A DNA stretch of 64,000 bases from Aeromonas caviae (GCF_000819785.1 NZ_CDBK01000044.1:1-64000), one strand, 5' to 3'; shown: positions 1 to 8,562, counted from the first letter of the stretch. The notes: generated by a model not told the origin, from the sequence alone. Made by a program: numbers and translations.

Positions 1-60
1 CTGCGAGGATGACACCTCATTAAGAAGCGGCAAATGATTTAGCGAAAGCTAACCGAATGC

Positions 61-137
61 GGAGCGGTAGTTCAGTCGGTTAGAATACCGGCCTGTCACG
101 CCGGGGGTCGCGGGTTCGAGTCCCGTCCGCTCCGCCA
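61..137 (+). tRNA. tRNA-Asp (anticodon GTC)
   Basis: A 77-nt cloverleaf with the CCA end encoded. The acceptor arm GGAGCGG pairs with CCGCTCC, the anticodon stem CCGGC/GCCGG closes a seven-base loop with GTC at 95-97, and the T-loop GGTTCGAGTCC is canonical. GTC decodes aspartate GAC/GAU codons. It is followed at once by an intrinsic terminator, so it is the last gene of its transcript; the 60 bases upstream show no recognisable RNA gene, and any preceding tRNA or rRNA lies outside the window. Confidence 0.97.
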
Positions 138-145
138 CTAAATTG

Positions 146-175
146 AAAGGCCTTCCCTATTAGGAAGGCCTTTTT
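146..175 (+). terminator. intrinsic terminator of the tRNA-Asp transcript
   Basis: Perfect stem AAAGGCCTTCC / GGAAGGCCTTT separated by six bases and running into a T tract, nine bases after the tRNA end. Confidence 0.9.
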
Positions 176-602
176 GCTACCTGACATTTACCCAGTCTCT
201 CATCCTCAGTAGCAGGTAGCTTGGTTGGGTTATCACCCATCCCTACGGCAATCTCCGCCCTATAGAATGGCATTCATGCTTCATTCGTAGTCACACATAT
301 AGACCGTTCAGGGATGACTCAACAATCTGCCTGGCTGAGCAGAAGTCAGTGGCCATCGTTACCTGGAGTTAGTCGCCAGGAAATATCCTGGCTTGTTGGT
401 TGCGGCTGATCTGCTGCGTTCTGAGGGCCTAGTGGATGTCGCTGAGCATAGACGAGGGAGGGCGCAGGAAAGGTAAGGTGCGCTACTGTGGCTGAGTCTG
501 ATGGGGTTATCCAGGATGCAGAGGATATCTGGTAAAAGCGCGATGTTGTAGGACCGCTCAGGCTGATTCCATTTTCTGTTGTGTCGCGGGCATGGGGTGC
601 AC
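176..602. other. gene-free stretch between tRNA-Asp and csrB
   Basis: About 430 bases in which I see no convincing coding frame, RNA gene or repeat. The open frames present have no ribosome-binding site and no family resemblance. It lies downstream of both the tRNA transcript and the convergent CsrB-like RNA. Confidence 0.5.
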
Positions 603-634
603 AAAAGAAAAGGGGACAGCAGATGCTGTCCCCT
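603..634 (-). terminator. terminator of the CsrB-like RNA
   Basis: Perfect stem GGGGACAGCA / TGCTGTCCCC at 612-633 with a two-base loop. On the minus strand it is followed by TTTTCTTTT; on the plus strand no T run follows, so it works for the minus strand only. Confidence 0.85.
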
Positions 635-1101
635 CAAGTCATTTCGTCCATTCCCTGAACTGCCATGCTCCCTGCAATCCTTGACGCTATCCTTTCCTTT
701 GGAAATTCCCCTTCCCAATCCGTTGGGGTGTCCTGTGGCCTTCCTAGCCTGGCAATCTGTCCTGATTGCTTCACCCTCTCCTTCCTGGAGGTGTCCATTA
801 CCACATCCCGTGGTGTTCCTGCGTCATCCTGACTGATAACCATCCTGGCTATCACGCTTCATCTTGAAGCTGTTCCTGACCGCGTCTTGCGGTGTCCTTT
901 CATCCTTGATGAGCGACAATCCGTGCCACTCAACCTCATCCCGAGGTATCCAACTACCGCATCCTGCGGTTGTCCTGTCGATCCTTGTGATAACCATCCT
1001 GGCTATCAACCCCATCCCGAGGTGTTCCTTGCCCACATCCTGCAGGCTATTCCTTGTTTATGCGCTGTTTCTGCATCCTGCCGAATCAGCTCGTCCTTGT
1101 G
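603..1101 (-). ncRNA. csrB: CsrB-family CsrA-sequestering small RNA
   Basis: Read on the minus strand, this stretch has more than 25 GGA motifs, many as CAGGATG, CGGGATG or AAGGATG. Many sit in the loop of a short hairpin whose stem varies but stays paired: plus-strand CCGCA-TCC-TGCGG (957-969), CCTC-ATCCC-GAGG (934-946), GCTTCA-TCT-TGAAGC (856-870), CCAC-ATCCC-GTGG (801-813) and CCCAA-TCCG-TTGGG (714-727). GGA in hairpin loops is the binding signature of CsrA, and arrays of such hairpins define CsrB/CsrC/RsmY RNAs, which titrate CsrA and so derepress its target mRNAs. The 3' end is an intrinsic terminator at 603-634 and a promoter lies at 1108-1135. No protein gene overlaps it. About 500 nt is longer than the roughly 370 nt of E. 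coli CsrB. The family call is from these motifs; the exact 5' end is inferred. Confidence 0.85.
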
Positions 1102-1107
1102 AGACCC

Positions 1108-1135
1108 ATACTAAGGCAATTACGGGCTCGAACAA
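1108..1135 (-). promoter_or_regulatory. predicted csrB promoter
   Basis: On the minus strand there is a -35 like TTGTTC (1130-1135), a 16-bp spacer and a -10 TAGTAT (1108-1113). This puts the start of the RNA near 1101, just ahead of the first GGA motifs. Confidence 0.55.
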
Positions 1136-1281
1136 GGTGTGCATTCGGCTTGGGTTCCGTGACATGCGGTGCAGAAATGGGCTTGTGTGGAATATTATCT
1201 AAGTTTATCAGTTGCTTAGATAGTTTCCATGGAAAGCATACCCAGTGCGGGATGGCTTCACGTACGGTTCAACACTGAGGG

Positions 1282-1368
1282 GTCTTACAGGGGGAATGGC
1301 AGATCTCTTACAAGCAGAAATCGGTAGGAAAACGATGGTACAGCCGCTTCAATCAGGGGTGTAAGAGT
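1282..1368. promoter_or_regulatory. candidate UvrY/GacA activator half-sites upstream of csrB
   Basis: On the minus strand, TGTAAGAGATCT occurs at 1301-1312 and TGTAAGAC at 1282-1289. On the plus strand TGTAAGAG occurs at 1360-1367. GacA/UvrY-family response regulators bind inverted repeats of the form TGTAAG-N6-CTTACA upstream of CsrB-type RNA genes. These sites lie about 180-270 bp upstream of the predicted start. Only half-sites are clearly present, so the assignment is tentative. Confidence 0.4.
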
Positions 1369-1405
1369 TCAAAATTAATTGAATACTTATGCTTTAAAAG
1401 TAGAC

Positions 1406-1432
1406 AAAAGCCGAGATAAATCTCGGCTTTGT
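1406..1432. terminator. bidirectional terminator downstream of the WYL regulator gene
   Basis: Stem GCCGAGA / TCTCGGC (1410-1427) with AAAA on the left and TTT on the right. It ends the minus-strand gene that stops at 1450. Confidence 0.75.
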
Positions 1433-1449
1433 ATTGTCTGCTGGTTTCT

Positions 1450-2436
1450 TTAGCTGACCCTTGTCCCAGGAGTCGGGTAGGCCTTGCGCAGTGATTCGGG
1501 TGCAAGCACCTCCAGGTTGCCGCTCATGTTGTTCAGCCAGGAGCGGAACTCGGGCGTATCCTGCACTTCGGTCTCCACCACCACGCTGCGCTTGTCGTAA
1601 CGGGTCATACGCGGGTTATGTCCCGGGATTTGTCCATCGATCAGTGTCGGGCAGTTGGCATCGATGCGCCCGACGAAGCGGATCGGACCGCTGACGTCCT
1701 GATAACCCTGGTCGCGGATCAGCTTCTGGATATTGAAGTCCTTCGGCTGGGTCGCGCTGAAGTTGGTCAACTCCACGTTCTTGATGTGATCGAACGGGAT
1801 GCCGTAGACCTTGGGATCCAGCTCGGAGAGGGTACAGAGCAGGATGGGGCCATCGGGTTGGTTCAGGATGCCGAGGGGATTGATGCGGTCATAGCAGAGC
1901 CAGACAGTACGCTCCTTGATGACACGCTGGATCTCGGCGCTGAATTTGCGACCACGCCAGAGGGCGTCGCGGATCAGGGTGCTGCGGCGGATCTCCGGAT
2001 TGCCGGCGAAGGGGCGAGGTGACTGGTGCACGCTCTCCAGCCAGCGCTCGGCCAGTTCGCTCTGGCTGTCGCGGATCACCTGACCAGCCTTGTCGATCAG
2101 CGGGTTCAATTCGGTCAGCACGCTTGCCGGCAACAGTTGGCTTGCCTGGTCGCTCCAGGTTTTCAGGGCCACTGCCAGCGAGAGCGGCATGATGTTGGCA
2201 AAGTCATTGAGACCATGGCGCTCGAAGCACCAGCCATGAGGCTTGCTGCGCTCATCGGAGGTGAGGTCGAACAGTCCCATGCCGGACATCTCTTCCAGGT
2301 CCCGTTGCACGGTACGGAGACTGACGTGAATGCCTTCCTCTTCCAGTTTTACCTGGAGTTGGCTGGCGGTCAGCTTGTAAGGGCGGTGCGGGATGCAACG
2401 CGCCAAGGTCAGTTGTCGTAACAGCTTCTTACTCAT
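1450..2436 (-). CDS. HTH / WYL-domain transcriptional regulator (YafY-like)
   Basis: A 328-aa protein with an N-terminal winged-helix DNA-binding region (about residues 1-65, with LRTVQRDLEEM resembling DeoR-type recognition helices) and a C-terminal WYL-type region, where TVWLCYDRINPLGIL matches the characteristic pattern of a ligand-sensing SH3-like fold. Such proteins are single-component regulators, often responding to nucleic acid or nucleotide signals. I start it at the ATG preceded by AAGG rather than at a GTG five codons upstream that lacks a good ribosome site. It stands alone, with terminator 1406-1432 behind it. Its regulon cannot be read from the sequence; no defence genes flank it. 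Confidence 0.75.
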   Translation of the reverse strand: MSKKLLRQLTLARCIPHRPYKLTASQLQVKLEEEGIHVSLRTVQRDLEEMSGMGLFDLTSDERSKPHGWCFERHGLNDFANIMPLSLAVALKTWSDQASQLLPASVLTELNPLIDKAGQVIRDSQSELAERWLESVHQSPRPFAGNPEIRRSTLIRDALWRGRKFSAEIQRVIKERTVWLCYDRINPLGILNQPDGPILLCTLSELDPKVYGIPFDHIKNVELTNFSATQPKDFNIQKLIRDQGYQDVSGPIRFVGRIDANCPTLIDGQIPGHNPRMTRYDKRSVVVETEVQDTPEFRSWLNNMSGNLEVLAPESLRKAYPTPGTRVS

Positions 2437-2722
2437 GGTGCATGCCTTCACTGGTTTAGCGTTGAGTGTATCCTAGCCATGGCCTGCGACAGTCTATGTC
2501 GCAAGTTTTGCTGCGACAACTGTCGCCATTTTCATACATGAAGAAACAAAGCATTGATAAATAAAACAAAATAACAATGGAAAGGGGTTGTTTGAGCCCT
2601 TTTTTTATTGAAAACAAGCCTTGCGAGAATGCTTGCGACCAGGGTGACTGGAAGGAAATGGAAGCAATATGGAGGGGGAGGTGGGAAGGAGGTGAGGGAC
2701 GGGCCCCCACCTCGACACGTCG

Positions 2723-3109
2723 TTATGCCAGCCAGGACCAGGCTGATTTGGTGATGGCTGCGCCCACCATGTAGCCGAATACTGCGAGAGCGGCCACTCC
2801 GGCCACCAGCTTCTGGCCGCGGGCAGGACGCTTGAGCGCCATGACGCCCAGGCCGATGTAGATCACCAGGGCAATCAGCTTGGCCATCAACCAGGGCTGC
2901 TGGCCAGGGCTCATCTGCAGGGTCACCGCCAGCAGCACACCAAACAGCAGCAGGAAGGTGTCGTTGATGTGGGGTAGCACCTTCAGCCATTTCTGTTGCA
3001 GCCGCCCGCTGCCCGCCAGCGCCAGGCTCCAGCGGTAGAGGAAGAGCAGCAGGCTGACCAGGGCCAGGGTCATGTGAAGGTGTTTGAGCATGGGGTAATA
3101 GGCAATCAT
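2723..3109 (-). CDS. SirB2-family membrane protein
   Basis: A 128-aa protein with four predicted hydrophobic segments covering almost its whole length, matching SirB2/YchQ-type proteins (named for invasion-gene regulation in Salmonella, molecular role unknown). The start ATG overlaps the stop codon of the kefB-like gene in an ATGA, so the two are translationally coupled and probably in one operon with kefG. This neighbourhood, rather than the usual sirB1/prfA one, hints at a role linked to ion movement or membrane potential, which is inference. Confidence 0.75.
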   Translation of the reverse strand: MIAYYPMLKHLHMTLALVSLLLFLYRWSLALAGSGRLQQKWLKVLPHINDTFLLLFGVLLAVTLQMSPGQQPWLMAKLIALVIYIGLGVMALKRPARGQKLVAGVAALAVFGYMVGAAITKSAWSWLA

Positions 3110-4962
3110 GTTGCTTCCTTGTCGTTGTCGGGCAGACCGCTGTTCCATTGATGGGCGTGGGTACGCTCCTGTCCTTCCTGATCGTCTTGCAGCAGGTCGG
3201 AGAGGATGTCGCGGTATTGCAGGCTCTTGTTGATATAGGTGTGCTCGTCGTCCAGGTAGTTGACCTGTTCCCGCAGCAGCCGGTTGTCATACTGCTTGAA
3301 CATCTGCCCCGCACGCCAGGCCTGATTGGCCCTGAATCCCAAGAGGGTGAGTGCTTCTACCCCAAGATCCACGGCCGACCCCAGGGTTTCGCGGTGCACG
3401 CTGTCTATCCCGTGGCGCAGGATCTCGTGGGCATGGGGTCTATCCTGGGCACGGGCCAGTATTCTGAGGTGCGGGAAGTGCTTTTTCACCATCTCGATCA
3501 CTTCGAGGGAGGTGGCCGGGTCATTGAGGGAGAGCACCAGGAGTTTGGCCTTGTGGGCGCCGGCCGCGTGCAGCAGGTCGAGTCGGCTGGCATCCCCATA
3601 AAACACCTGGTAGCCGTACTTTCTCAGCATCTCTATCTGGCTGGCATCCTGCTCCAGGATGGTGGTGCCAATACCATGGCCGTGGAGCAGGCGCCCCACT
3701 ATCTGACCGAAGCGACCGAAGCCGGCGATGATGACCGGGTGTTCCACCAGCTCGGGCTGTTCATGTTCGGGGGTGTCACTCTGGTTGCGGTAGTCGAACC
3801 AGGGCTGGATCACCCGATCGTTGAGGATAAGCAGCAGCGGTGTCAGCGCCATGGAGAGGGCGACGACCAGAGTCAGCAGTGAGATGGTGCTGCCCGGCAG
3901 TACCTTGTTCTGGGCGGCGAACGAGAACAGCACGAAGGCGAACTCCCCGCCCTGGGCCAGGGCCAGGGCGAAGGTCCAGCGCTGGTTCGGGGAGAGGCGA
4001 ATGACAAAGCCGAGCCCCATCAGCACCAGCCACTTGAGCACCATCAGACCGATCACCAGTGCCGGGATCAACAGGGGATGGGCGGCAAAGAGGCTGAAGT
4101 CGATGCCGGCACCCACCGACATGAAGAAGAGGCCGAGCAGCAGCCCCTTGAACGGCTCTATGTCTGCTTCCAGCTCGTGGCGGTATTCGCTGTCCGCCAG
4201 CACCACGCCGGCGAGGAAGGAGCCGAGGGCGGGGGAGAGACCGACGGATTCCATCAGCACGGCGATGGCGATCACCAGCAGCAGGGCGGCAGCGACGAAG
4301 ATCTCCCGCATGTGGGACTGGGCGATGGCGCGAAACACCGGCCGCATCAGGTAATGACCACCCAGCACGATTCCAGCGATGGCGGCCACCACCAGCAGGC
4401 CGTGCTGCCAGCCTGCCAGCTCAGAGCCACCGTTGTTGGCGACCGGTGCGATGGCCAGCAGCGGCAGGATCGCCAGGATGGGGATGACGGCGATGTCCTG
4501 GAACAGCAACACCGCAAACGCGGAGCGGCCGCTCTCGCTCTGCATCAGTTTGCGCTCCTGCAGGCTCTGCAGCACGATGGCGGTGGAGGAGAGCGCAAGA
4601 ATAAGACCGATGGCGAGCCCCTGCTGCCAGGGCAGACCCAAAAGATAACCCACCCCGGTCAGGGCGACACTGGTGAGCAGCACCTGCAGACCACCGGTGC
4701 CGAGGATGGGCCCTTTCAGTTGCCACAACAGGGCCGGGCGCAGCTCCAGACCGACCAGAAACAGCATCAGCACCACCCCGAACTCGGCGAAGTGCATCAC
4801 GTCTTTCTGCTCGCCTACCAGACCAAGCAGGAAGGGACCTATGATGATCCCCGCCAGCAGGTAGCCAAGGACGGAGCCCAGCCCCCACCGCTTGGCCAGC
4901 GGGACGGCGATCACCGCCGCCGAGAGGTAGATCAGGGCATCAAACAGCAATCCATGTCCCAT
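3106..4962 (-). CDS. kefB: KefB/KefC-type potassium/proton antiporter (CPA2)
   Basis: A 618-aa inner-membrane protein with about twelve transmembrane helices in residues 1-385 and a cytoplasmic RCK-N (TrkA-N) nucleotide-binding domain around 405-520, with the GFGRFGQIVGRLL glycine motif. Kef systems are glutathione-gated K+/H+ antiporters that acidify the cytoplasm on exposure to electrophiles such as methylglyoxal. The length fits E. coli KefB (601) and KefC (620). The adjacent upstream KefG-like quinone oxidoreductase is the ancillary subunit typical of KefB, which favours kefB over kefC. Confidence 0.9.
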   Translation of the reverse strand: MGHGLLFDALIYLSAAVIAVPLAKRWGLGSVLGYLLAGIIIGPFLLGLVGEQKDVMHFAEFGVVLMLFLVGLELRPALLWQLKGPILGTGGLQVLLTSVALTGVGYLLGLPWQQGLAIGLILALSSTAIVLQSLQERKLMQSESGRSAFAVLLFQDIAVIPILAILPLLAIAPVANNGGSELAGWQHGLLVVAAIAGIVLGGHYLMRPVFRAIAQSHMREIFVAAALLLVIAIAVLMESVGLSPALGSFLAGVVLADSEYRHELEADIEPFKGLLLGLFFMSVGAGIDFSLFAAHPLLIPALVIGLMVLKWLVLMGLGFVIRLSPNQRWTFALALAQGGEFAFVLFSFAAQNKVLPGSTISLLTLVVALSMALTPLLLILNDRVIQPWFDYRNQSDTPEHEQPELVEHPVIIAGFGRFGQIVGRLLHGHGIGTTILEQDASQIEMLRKYGYQVFYGDASRLDLLHAAGAHKAKLLVLSLNDPATSLEVIEMVKKHFPHLRILARAQDRPHAHEILRHGIDSVHRETLGSAVDLGVEALTLLGFRANQAWRAGQMFKQYDNRLLREQVNYLDDEHTYINKSLQYRDILSDLLQDDQEGQERTHAHQWNSGLPDNDKEAT

Positions 4963-5032
4963 CAGCGGCTCCTCCTTAACATGATGAATGCCGGTGAGGG
5001 CTGGCCGGGCCTGCGCCCGGATCGAGTGTGTG

Positions 5033-5632
5033 TCATGGGAGTACCCCCAGCAGATCGCGCAGATAGGGGCTCTCGGCCAGCTGGGCCGGGGTCAGCTGCT
5101 CGTCACGCAGGGCGCACAGCAGTTGGCGATAGTCCTGGCCGCAGCGGCGCAGCGCCTCGGGATCCTCGATCTTGTGGAAAGAGTGCAGCACGAAAGGGGG
5201 CAGCCAGCGCATGCCGCACAGCTGTGCGGTCTGCTGGAAGGGGAGCAGGAAGTCGAGCAGCGGGCGCTGGTTGTAGCCGGCGCGGCAGTAGGATTCGGGG
5301 CCACCCCCCGTGGTGATGGCACTGAGCCACTGCTTGCCGTTGAGGGCGTGGGCCTCGGGGCCGTAGGCATAGCCGTACTCCAGCACCAGGTCCATCCACT
5401 CTTTCATGATGGCCGGGCAGGAGTACCAGTAGAAGGGGTGCTGGAAGACGATGATGTCGTGCTCCGCCAGCAGGGCCTGTTCCCGTTTCACGTTGATGAA
5501 CATGTCCGGATAGCGCTGGCAGAGATCGTGCAGGGTGATCCCCTCCAGCCCCTCGATGGCGTGCAGCAGCTGCTTGTTGGCCCGGGAACTCTGCAGCGCC
5601 GGGTGTGAAAAGATGACCAGAATGCGTTTCAT
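5033..5632 (-). CDS. kefG: KefG-like NAD(P)H quinone oxidoreductase, ancillary subunit of KefB
   Basis: A 199-aa flavodoxin-fold protein of the NQO1/KefF/KefG family. The N terminus MKRILVIFSHP is the FMN-binding beta strand and loop, and a FQHPFYWYS segment and a TTGGGPESY segment match the active-site region of the family. KefG/KefF bind the antiporter and are needed for full activity. The ATG follows AGGAA at good spacing. It lies 70 bp ahead of the kefB gene on the same strand and 59 bp behind a LysR gene, so all may be one transcript. Confidence 0.85.
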   Translation of the reverse strand: MKRILVIFSHPALQSSRANKQLLHAIEGLEGITLHDLCQRYPDMFINVKREQALLAEHDIIVFQHPFYWYSCPAIMKEWMDLVLEYGYAYGPEAHALNGKQWLSAITTGGGPESYCRAGYNQRPLLDFLLPFQQTAQLCGMRWLPPFVLHSFHKIEDPEALRRCGQDYRQLLCALRDEQLTPAQLAESPYLRDLLGVLP

Positions 5633-5691
5633 GGGATTCCTGAAGAGGGTCTGCTGCCGGCACATGCGACAGATTGTGAGCTGAAACGTTA

Positions 5692-6534
5692 TCAAGAAGC
5701 TCCCTGGCCCGCCAGTTCCGGGATCAGTGCGCGCAGCGCCGGATTCAGGGTCTGGTGGGCGGGGTAGCAGAGGCCGATGCGGCGGAACATCCGGGGGCCG
5801 CTCACGGGCAGGGTGCACAGGCCCGCTTCGTCCTCCACCAGCCCGTCGGGCAGGAAACTGATGCCCACCCCGGCCAGCACCAGCGCCATCACCAGCCCCT
5901 TGCTCTCGGCCTTGGCCACCAGATTGAGGGTGAGCCGGTCACAGGCCAGCAGGCCTATGGTTTGCTGATGGGCTTCGCAGGGGGGGCACTCAATAAAATC
6001 ATAATGTTGCAACTCAGCCAGCTCGATGCGCGCCCTGCCCGCAAGAGGGTGCCCCCTGGGAACGCACAGCACGTACTCCTCTTCCCAGAGCGGCAGGAAG
6101 ATCTCGTCCTCCCGGCGCAGGGCATCCAGGGTCAGCCGGCAGTCGGCCGGGGTGCCGTAATCGGAGAGGGTGAGATCCAGCTCGGGCAGCACCCCCTGCA
6201 CCCGCCGAAGCAATCCCGCCAGCCGACGGCGGCTGAGGTCGGGCATGATGGCCATGTTGAGTCTCGCACGCGTCGCCTTCTGGCGAAACAGAGTCGGCAG
6301 GCGACGCGCCTCTTCCACCAGCTTGACGGCGTGGGGATAGAGATAGTGGGCCGGATCCTTCGCTTCCACCCCCTTCTTGCCCCGGATGAAGAGGCTGTCC
6401 CCCAGGCTCTCTTCGAGCTGGCGAAGGCCGGCGGAGAGGGAGGGTTGGCTCACGTGGCAGCGGGCTGCTGCTGCCGTGATGTTCTTCTCTTCATAGATGG
6501 CGATGAAGAAGCGCAGCAATCTCAGGTCCAGCAT
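5692..6534 (-). CDS. LysR-family transcriptional regulator
   Basis: A 280-aa LTTR. Residues 1-60 form the winged helix (FIAIYEEKNITAAA, then VSQPSLSAGLRQLEE), followed by a periplasmic-binding-protein-like effector domain. It is divergent from the SDR gene at 6675 with a 140-bp shared gap, the usual LTTR arrangement, and co-directional with kefG-kefB downstream. The gap of 59 bp to kefG makes the kef cluster a second possible target. The resemblance to regulators of oxidative or electrophile response is only suggestive. Confidence 0.85.
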   Translation of the reverse strand: MLDLRLLRFFIAIYEEKNITAAAARCHVSQPSLSAGLRQLEESLGDSLFIRGKKGVEAKDPAHYLYPHAVKLVEEARRLPTLFRQKATRARLNMAIMPDLSRRRLAGLLRRVQGVLPELDLTLSDYGTPADCRLTLDALRREDEIFLPLWEEEYVLCVPRGHPLAGRARIELAELQHYDFIECPPCEAHQQTIGLLACDRLTLNLVAKAESKGLVMALVLAGVGISFLPDGLVEDEAGLCTLPVSGPRMFRRIGLCYPAHQTLNPALRALIPELAGQGAS

Positions 6535-6674
6535 GGGGATACCATAGTTAATTCAGATGATAACCAGCGGAAAACTATATTTATCGCCGATGGATGTAGC
6601 GACTATAGTGACTGGGTCCCGTGCTGGCCAGCCCTTGTTTGACGCCCATTTCAACGCATCAGAAGGAAAACTCC

Positions 6675-7397
6675 ATGTCCAAGTCCCTCGTGGTGATCAC
6701 CGGCGCGTCCGCCGGGATCGGTGCCGCCATTGCCCGCGCCTTCTCCGCCGCCGGCCATCCGCTGCTGTTGCTGGCCCGCCGGGTCGAGCCCATGCAGGCG
6801 CTGAACCTGCCCGATACCCTCTGCATCGGGGTCGATGTCACCGACACCGCCGCCATGAAGGCCGCCGTGGCGCAGGCGGAGGCGCAATTCGGCCCGGTGG
6901 GATGTCTGGTCAACAATGCCGGCGTCATGCTGCTGGGACAGGCCGACGTGCAGGATCCCGCCGAGTGGCAGCAGATGCTCAACATCAACGTGATGGGGGT
7001 TCTGAATGGCGTGCATGCGGTATTGGCCGGCATGAAGGCCCGCCGCAGCGGCACCATCATCAACATCAGCTCCATCGCCGGTCGCAAGACCTTCCCGAAC
7101 CATGCCGCTTACTGCGCCACCAAGTTCGCCGTTCACGCCCTGACCGAAAATATCCGGGAAGAGGTGGCCGATGTCGGCGTGCGGATGGTGACCATCGCTC
7201 CGGGCGCGGTGGAGACCGATCTGCTCAGCCACACCACGGACGAGAGCATCAAGGCGGGCTACCACGACTGGAAGGATCAGATGGGAGGCGTCATTGCCCC
7301 CGAGGTGATCGCCGACGCCGTGCTCTACGCCTGGCACCAGCCGGCCAACGTCTGCGTGCGGGAGATCGTGCTGGCAGCCACCCGCCAGCAACCCTGA
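6675..7397 (+). CDS. short-chain dehydrogenase/reductase (classical SDR)
   Basis: A 240-aa NAD(P)-dependent oxidoreductase. It carries the nucleotide-binding motif TGASAGIG at residues 9-16, the NNAG motif, an active-site Ser in INISSIAG, and YCATK with Tyr146 and Lys150. The ATG is preceded by AGAAGGA. It resembles the YdfG/3-hydroxy acid dehydrogenase-like group, but the substrate cannot be deduced. It is divergently transcribed from a LysR gene, the likely regulator. Confidence 0.88.
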   Translation: MSKSLVVITGASAGIGAAIARAFSAAGHPLLLLARRVEPMQALNLPDTLCIGVDVTDTAAMKAAVAQAEAQFGPVGCLVNNAGVMLLGQADVQDPAEWQQMLNINVMGVLNGVHAVLAGMKARRSGTIINISSIAGRKTFPNHAAYCATKFAVHALTENIREEVADVGVRMVTIAPGAVETDLLSHTTDESIKAGYHDWKDQMGGVIAPEVIADAVLYAWHQPANVCVREIVLAATRQQP

Positions 7398-7404
7398 TGC
7401 AAAC

Positions 7405-7428
7405 AGGGGAGGGGTTGACCCTCCCCCT
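7405..7428 (+). terminator. GC-rich hairpin after the SDR gene
   Basis: GGGGAGGG pairs with CCCTCCCC around a five-base loop just after the SDR stop codon. No T tract follows, so termination is uncertain. Confidence 0.35.
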
Positions 7429-7473
7429 GGGCCAAGGGTTACCATAGGCCCTCTTTCGTCATTGAGTCGTCTC

Positions 7474-7797
7474 ATGGTCCTGACCCGTCGCCAACTCGCT
7501 CGCGCCCGCCGCTGGCTCCCACTGTGGAGTCTGGTGCTGGTGCTGATGTCGTTTGGCAGCCGTGCGGCCACCGATCTCTGTACCCTGACGCCCCATTGCA
7601 GCCAGAGCGAGCGTACCCTGGAAAAAGCCATGCCCTGCGGCAGCTTCACCTCGGCGCTCGCCATGACGGTGCTCACCAGCGACAGCCTGACGGTTGCCCG
7701 GCTTGAGCCCGACAGGCCGACATACCTCTCTCCCTCTCTGTTCATGCCGGAGGCGCCCCTGAAGCGTCTCGAGCGTCCGCCCCGTCACCACGGCTGA
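7474..7797 (+). CDS. small exported hypothetical protein
   Basis: A 107-aa frame beginning with an Arg-rich n-region and a hydrophobic stretch (WLPLWSLVLVLMSF) ending near an alanine site at residues 30-31, like a signal peptide. After it come three cysteines and a Pro/Arg-rich tail; I do not recognise a family. A TTG four codons upstream is an alternative start, and neither has a strong ribosome site. It lies 45 bp ahead of the DUF411 gene on the same strand, so a shared periplasmic metal-related function is possible but unproven. Confidence 0.5.
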   Translation: MVLTRRQLARARRWLPLWSLVLVLMSFGSRAATDLCTLTPHCSQSERTLEKAMPCGSFTSALAMTVLTSDSLTVARLEPDRPTYLSPSLFMPEAPLKRLERPPRHHG

Positions 7798-7842
7798 GTC
7801 GAGTTTCCCTTTCCGGGCATTTCTTCTTAACCGAGGTGAGAT

Positions 7843-8274
7843 ATGTACAAGTCCCTGTTACTGGCCGTGCTGGCCGGTACCGTCAGTTTTTCTGCTCTGG
7901 CAACCGGGCAGATGACCGTCTACAAGTCCCAGTATTGCGGTTGCTGCAAGACCTGGATCAAGCACATGGAAGAGAACGGCTTTGAGGTCAAGGTCGTGGA
8001 AACCGAGCAGCTTGACCCGATCAAGCAGCAGCATGGCATCACCCCGCAGCTGGCCTCCTGCCACACCGGGGTGGTGAACGGCTATGTGGTGGAGGGGCAT
8101 GTGCCCGCTGCCGACGTGCAGAAGCTGCTCAAGGAAAAACCGGCGATCCGCGGTCTGACCATTCCGGGGATGCCCCAGAGTGCGCCGGGCATGGATATTC
8201 CGGGTCAGCCCTATCAGGTGCTGAGCATCAGTGACGAGGGCGCGACCAAAGTCTGGTCGAGCTACCCCGGCTGA
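7843..8274 (+). CDS. DUF411 family periplasmic metal-associated protein
   Basis: A 143-aa protein with a signal peptide (cleavage after ATA/LATG near residues 20-22), then a thioredoxin-like YKSQYCGCCKTWIKHM segment with a CGCC cysteine cluster and a later SCHTG. These are hallmarks of DUF411 proteins, often found beside copper-resistance genes. The cysteines suggest metal or thiol chemistry in the periplasm. The ATG follows GAGGTGAG. The gene ends at a strong terminator. Confidence 0.85.
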   Translation: MYKSLLLAVLAGTVSFSALATGQMTVYKSQYCGCCKTWIKHMEENGFEVKVVETEQLDPIKQQHGITPQLASCHTGVVNGYVVEGHVPAADVQKLLKEKPAIRGLTIPGMPQSAPGMDIPGQPYQVLSISDEGATKVWSSYPG

Positions 8275-8355
8275 TGGATGCTGACCGTGAGCAGACACAC
8301 TTCCATCATGTGAGGCACACCTGAGCGAACCCGTGTCGCCCACGGTCAGGGAGGA

Positions 8356-8386
8356 GGGCCGCCATCGCGAGATGGCGGCCCTTTTT
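8356..8386 (+). terminator. intrinsic terminator after the DUF411 gene
   Basis: Eleven-base perfect stem GGGCCGCCATC / GATGGCGGCCC with a four-base loop, followed by TTTTT. Confidence 0.92.
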
Positions 8387-8562
8387 CGTCGATTTGGGGG
8401 GGAATGTCCGGGGAGCCCTTGCAACCCCGGGCGACAAGGGGCAGATTGATCGCCAATTTTTATTTTCTCAGGGACGCTTTTCCCGCTGCCTGCCGGTGTG
8501 CCGTCTGGATGCGTGCAGCACCAGCGGGAGGGGCGGCCCTGTGACAGCGCAAAGGATGCGAC

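Noticed and set aside
61-137. tRNA-Asp as an integration site for a genomic island.
   Set aside because: No duplicated tRNA 3' end, integrase or atypical cargo is seen downstream within the window.
715-1050. A novel array of covarying mini-hairpins on the plus strand.
   Set aside because: Read on the minus strand the loops are GGA and the array ends in a terminator, which is the known architecture of CsrB-type RNAs.
634-1202. Several overlapping open frames of 70-112 codons on both strands around 634-1202.
   Set aside because: They are translations of the hairpin-rich CsrB-like RNA. None has a ribosome site or sensible composition.
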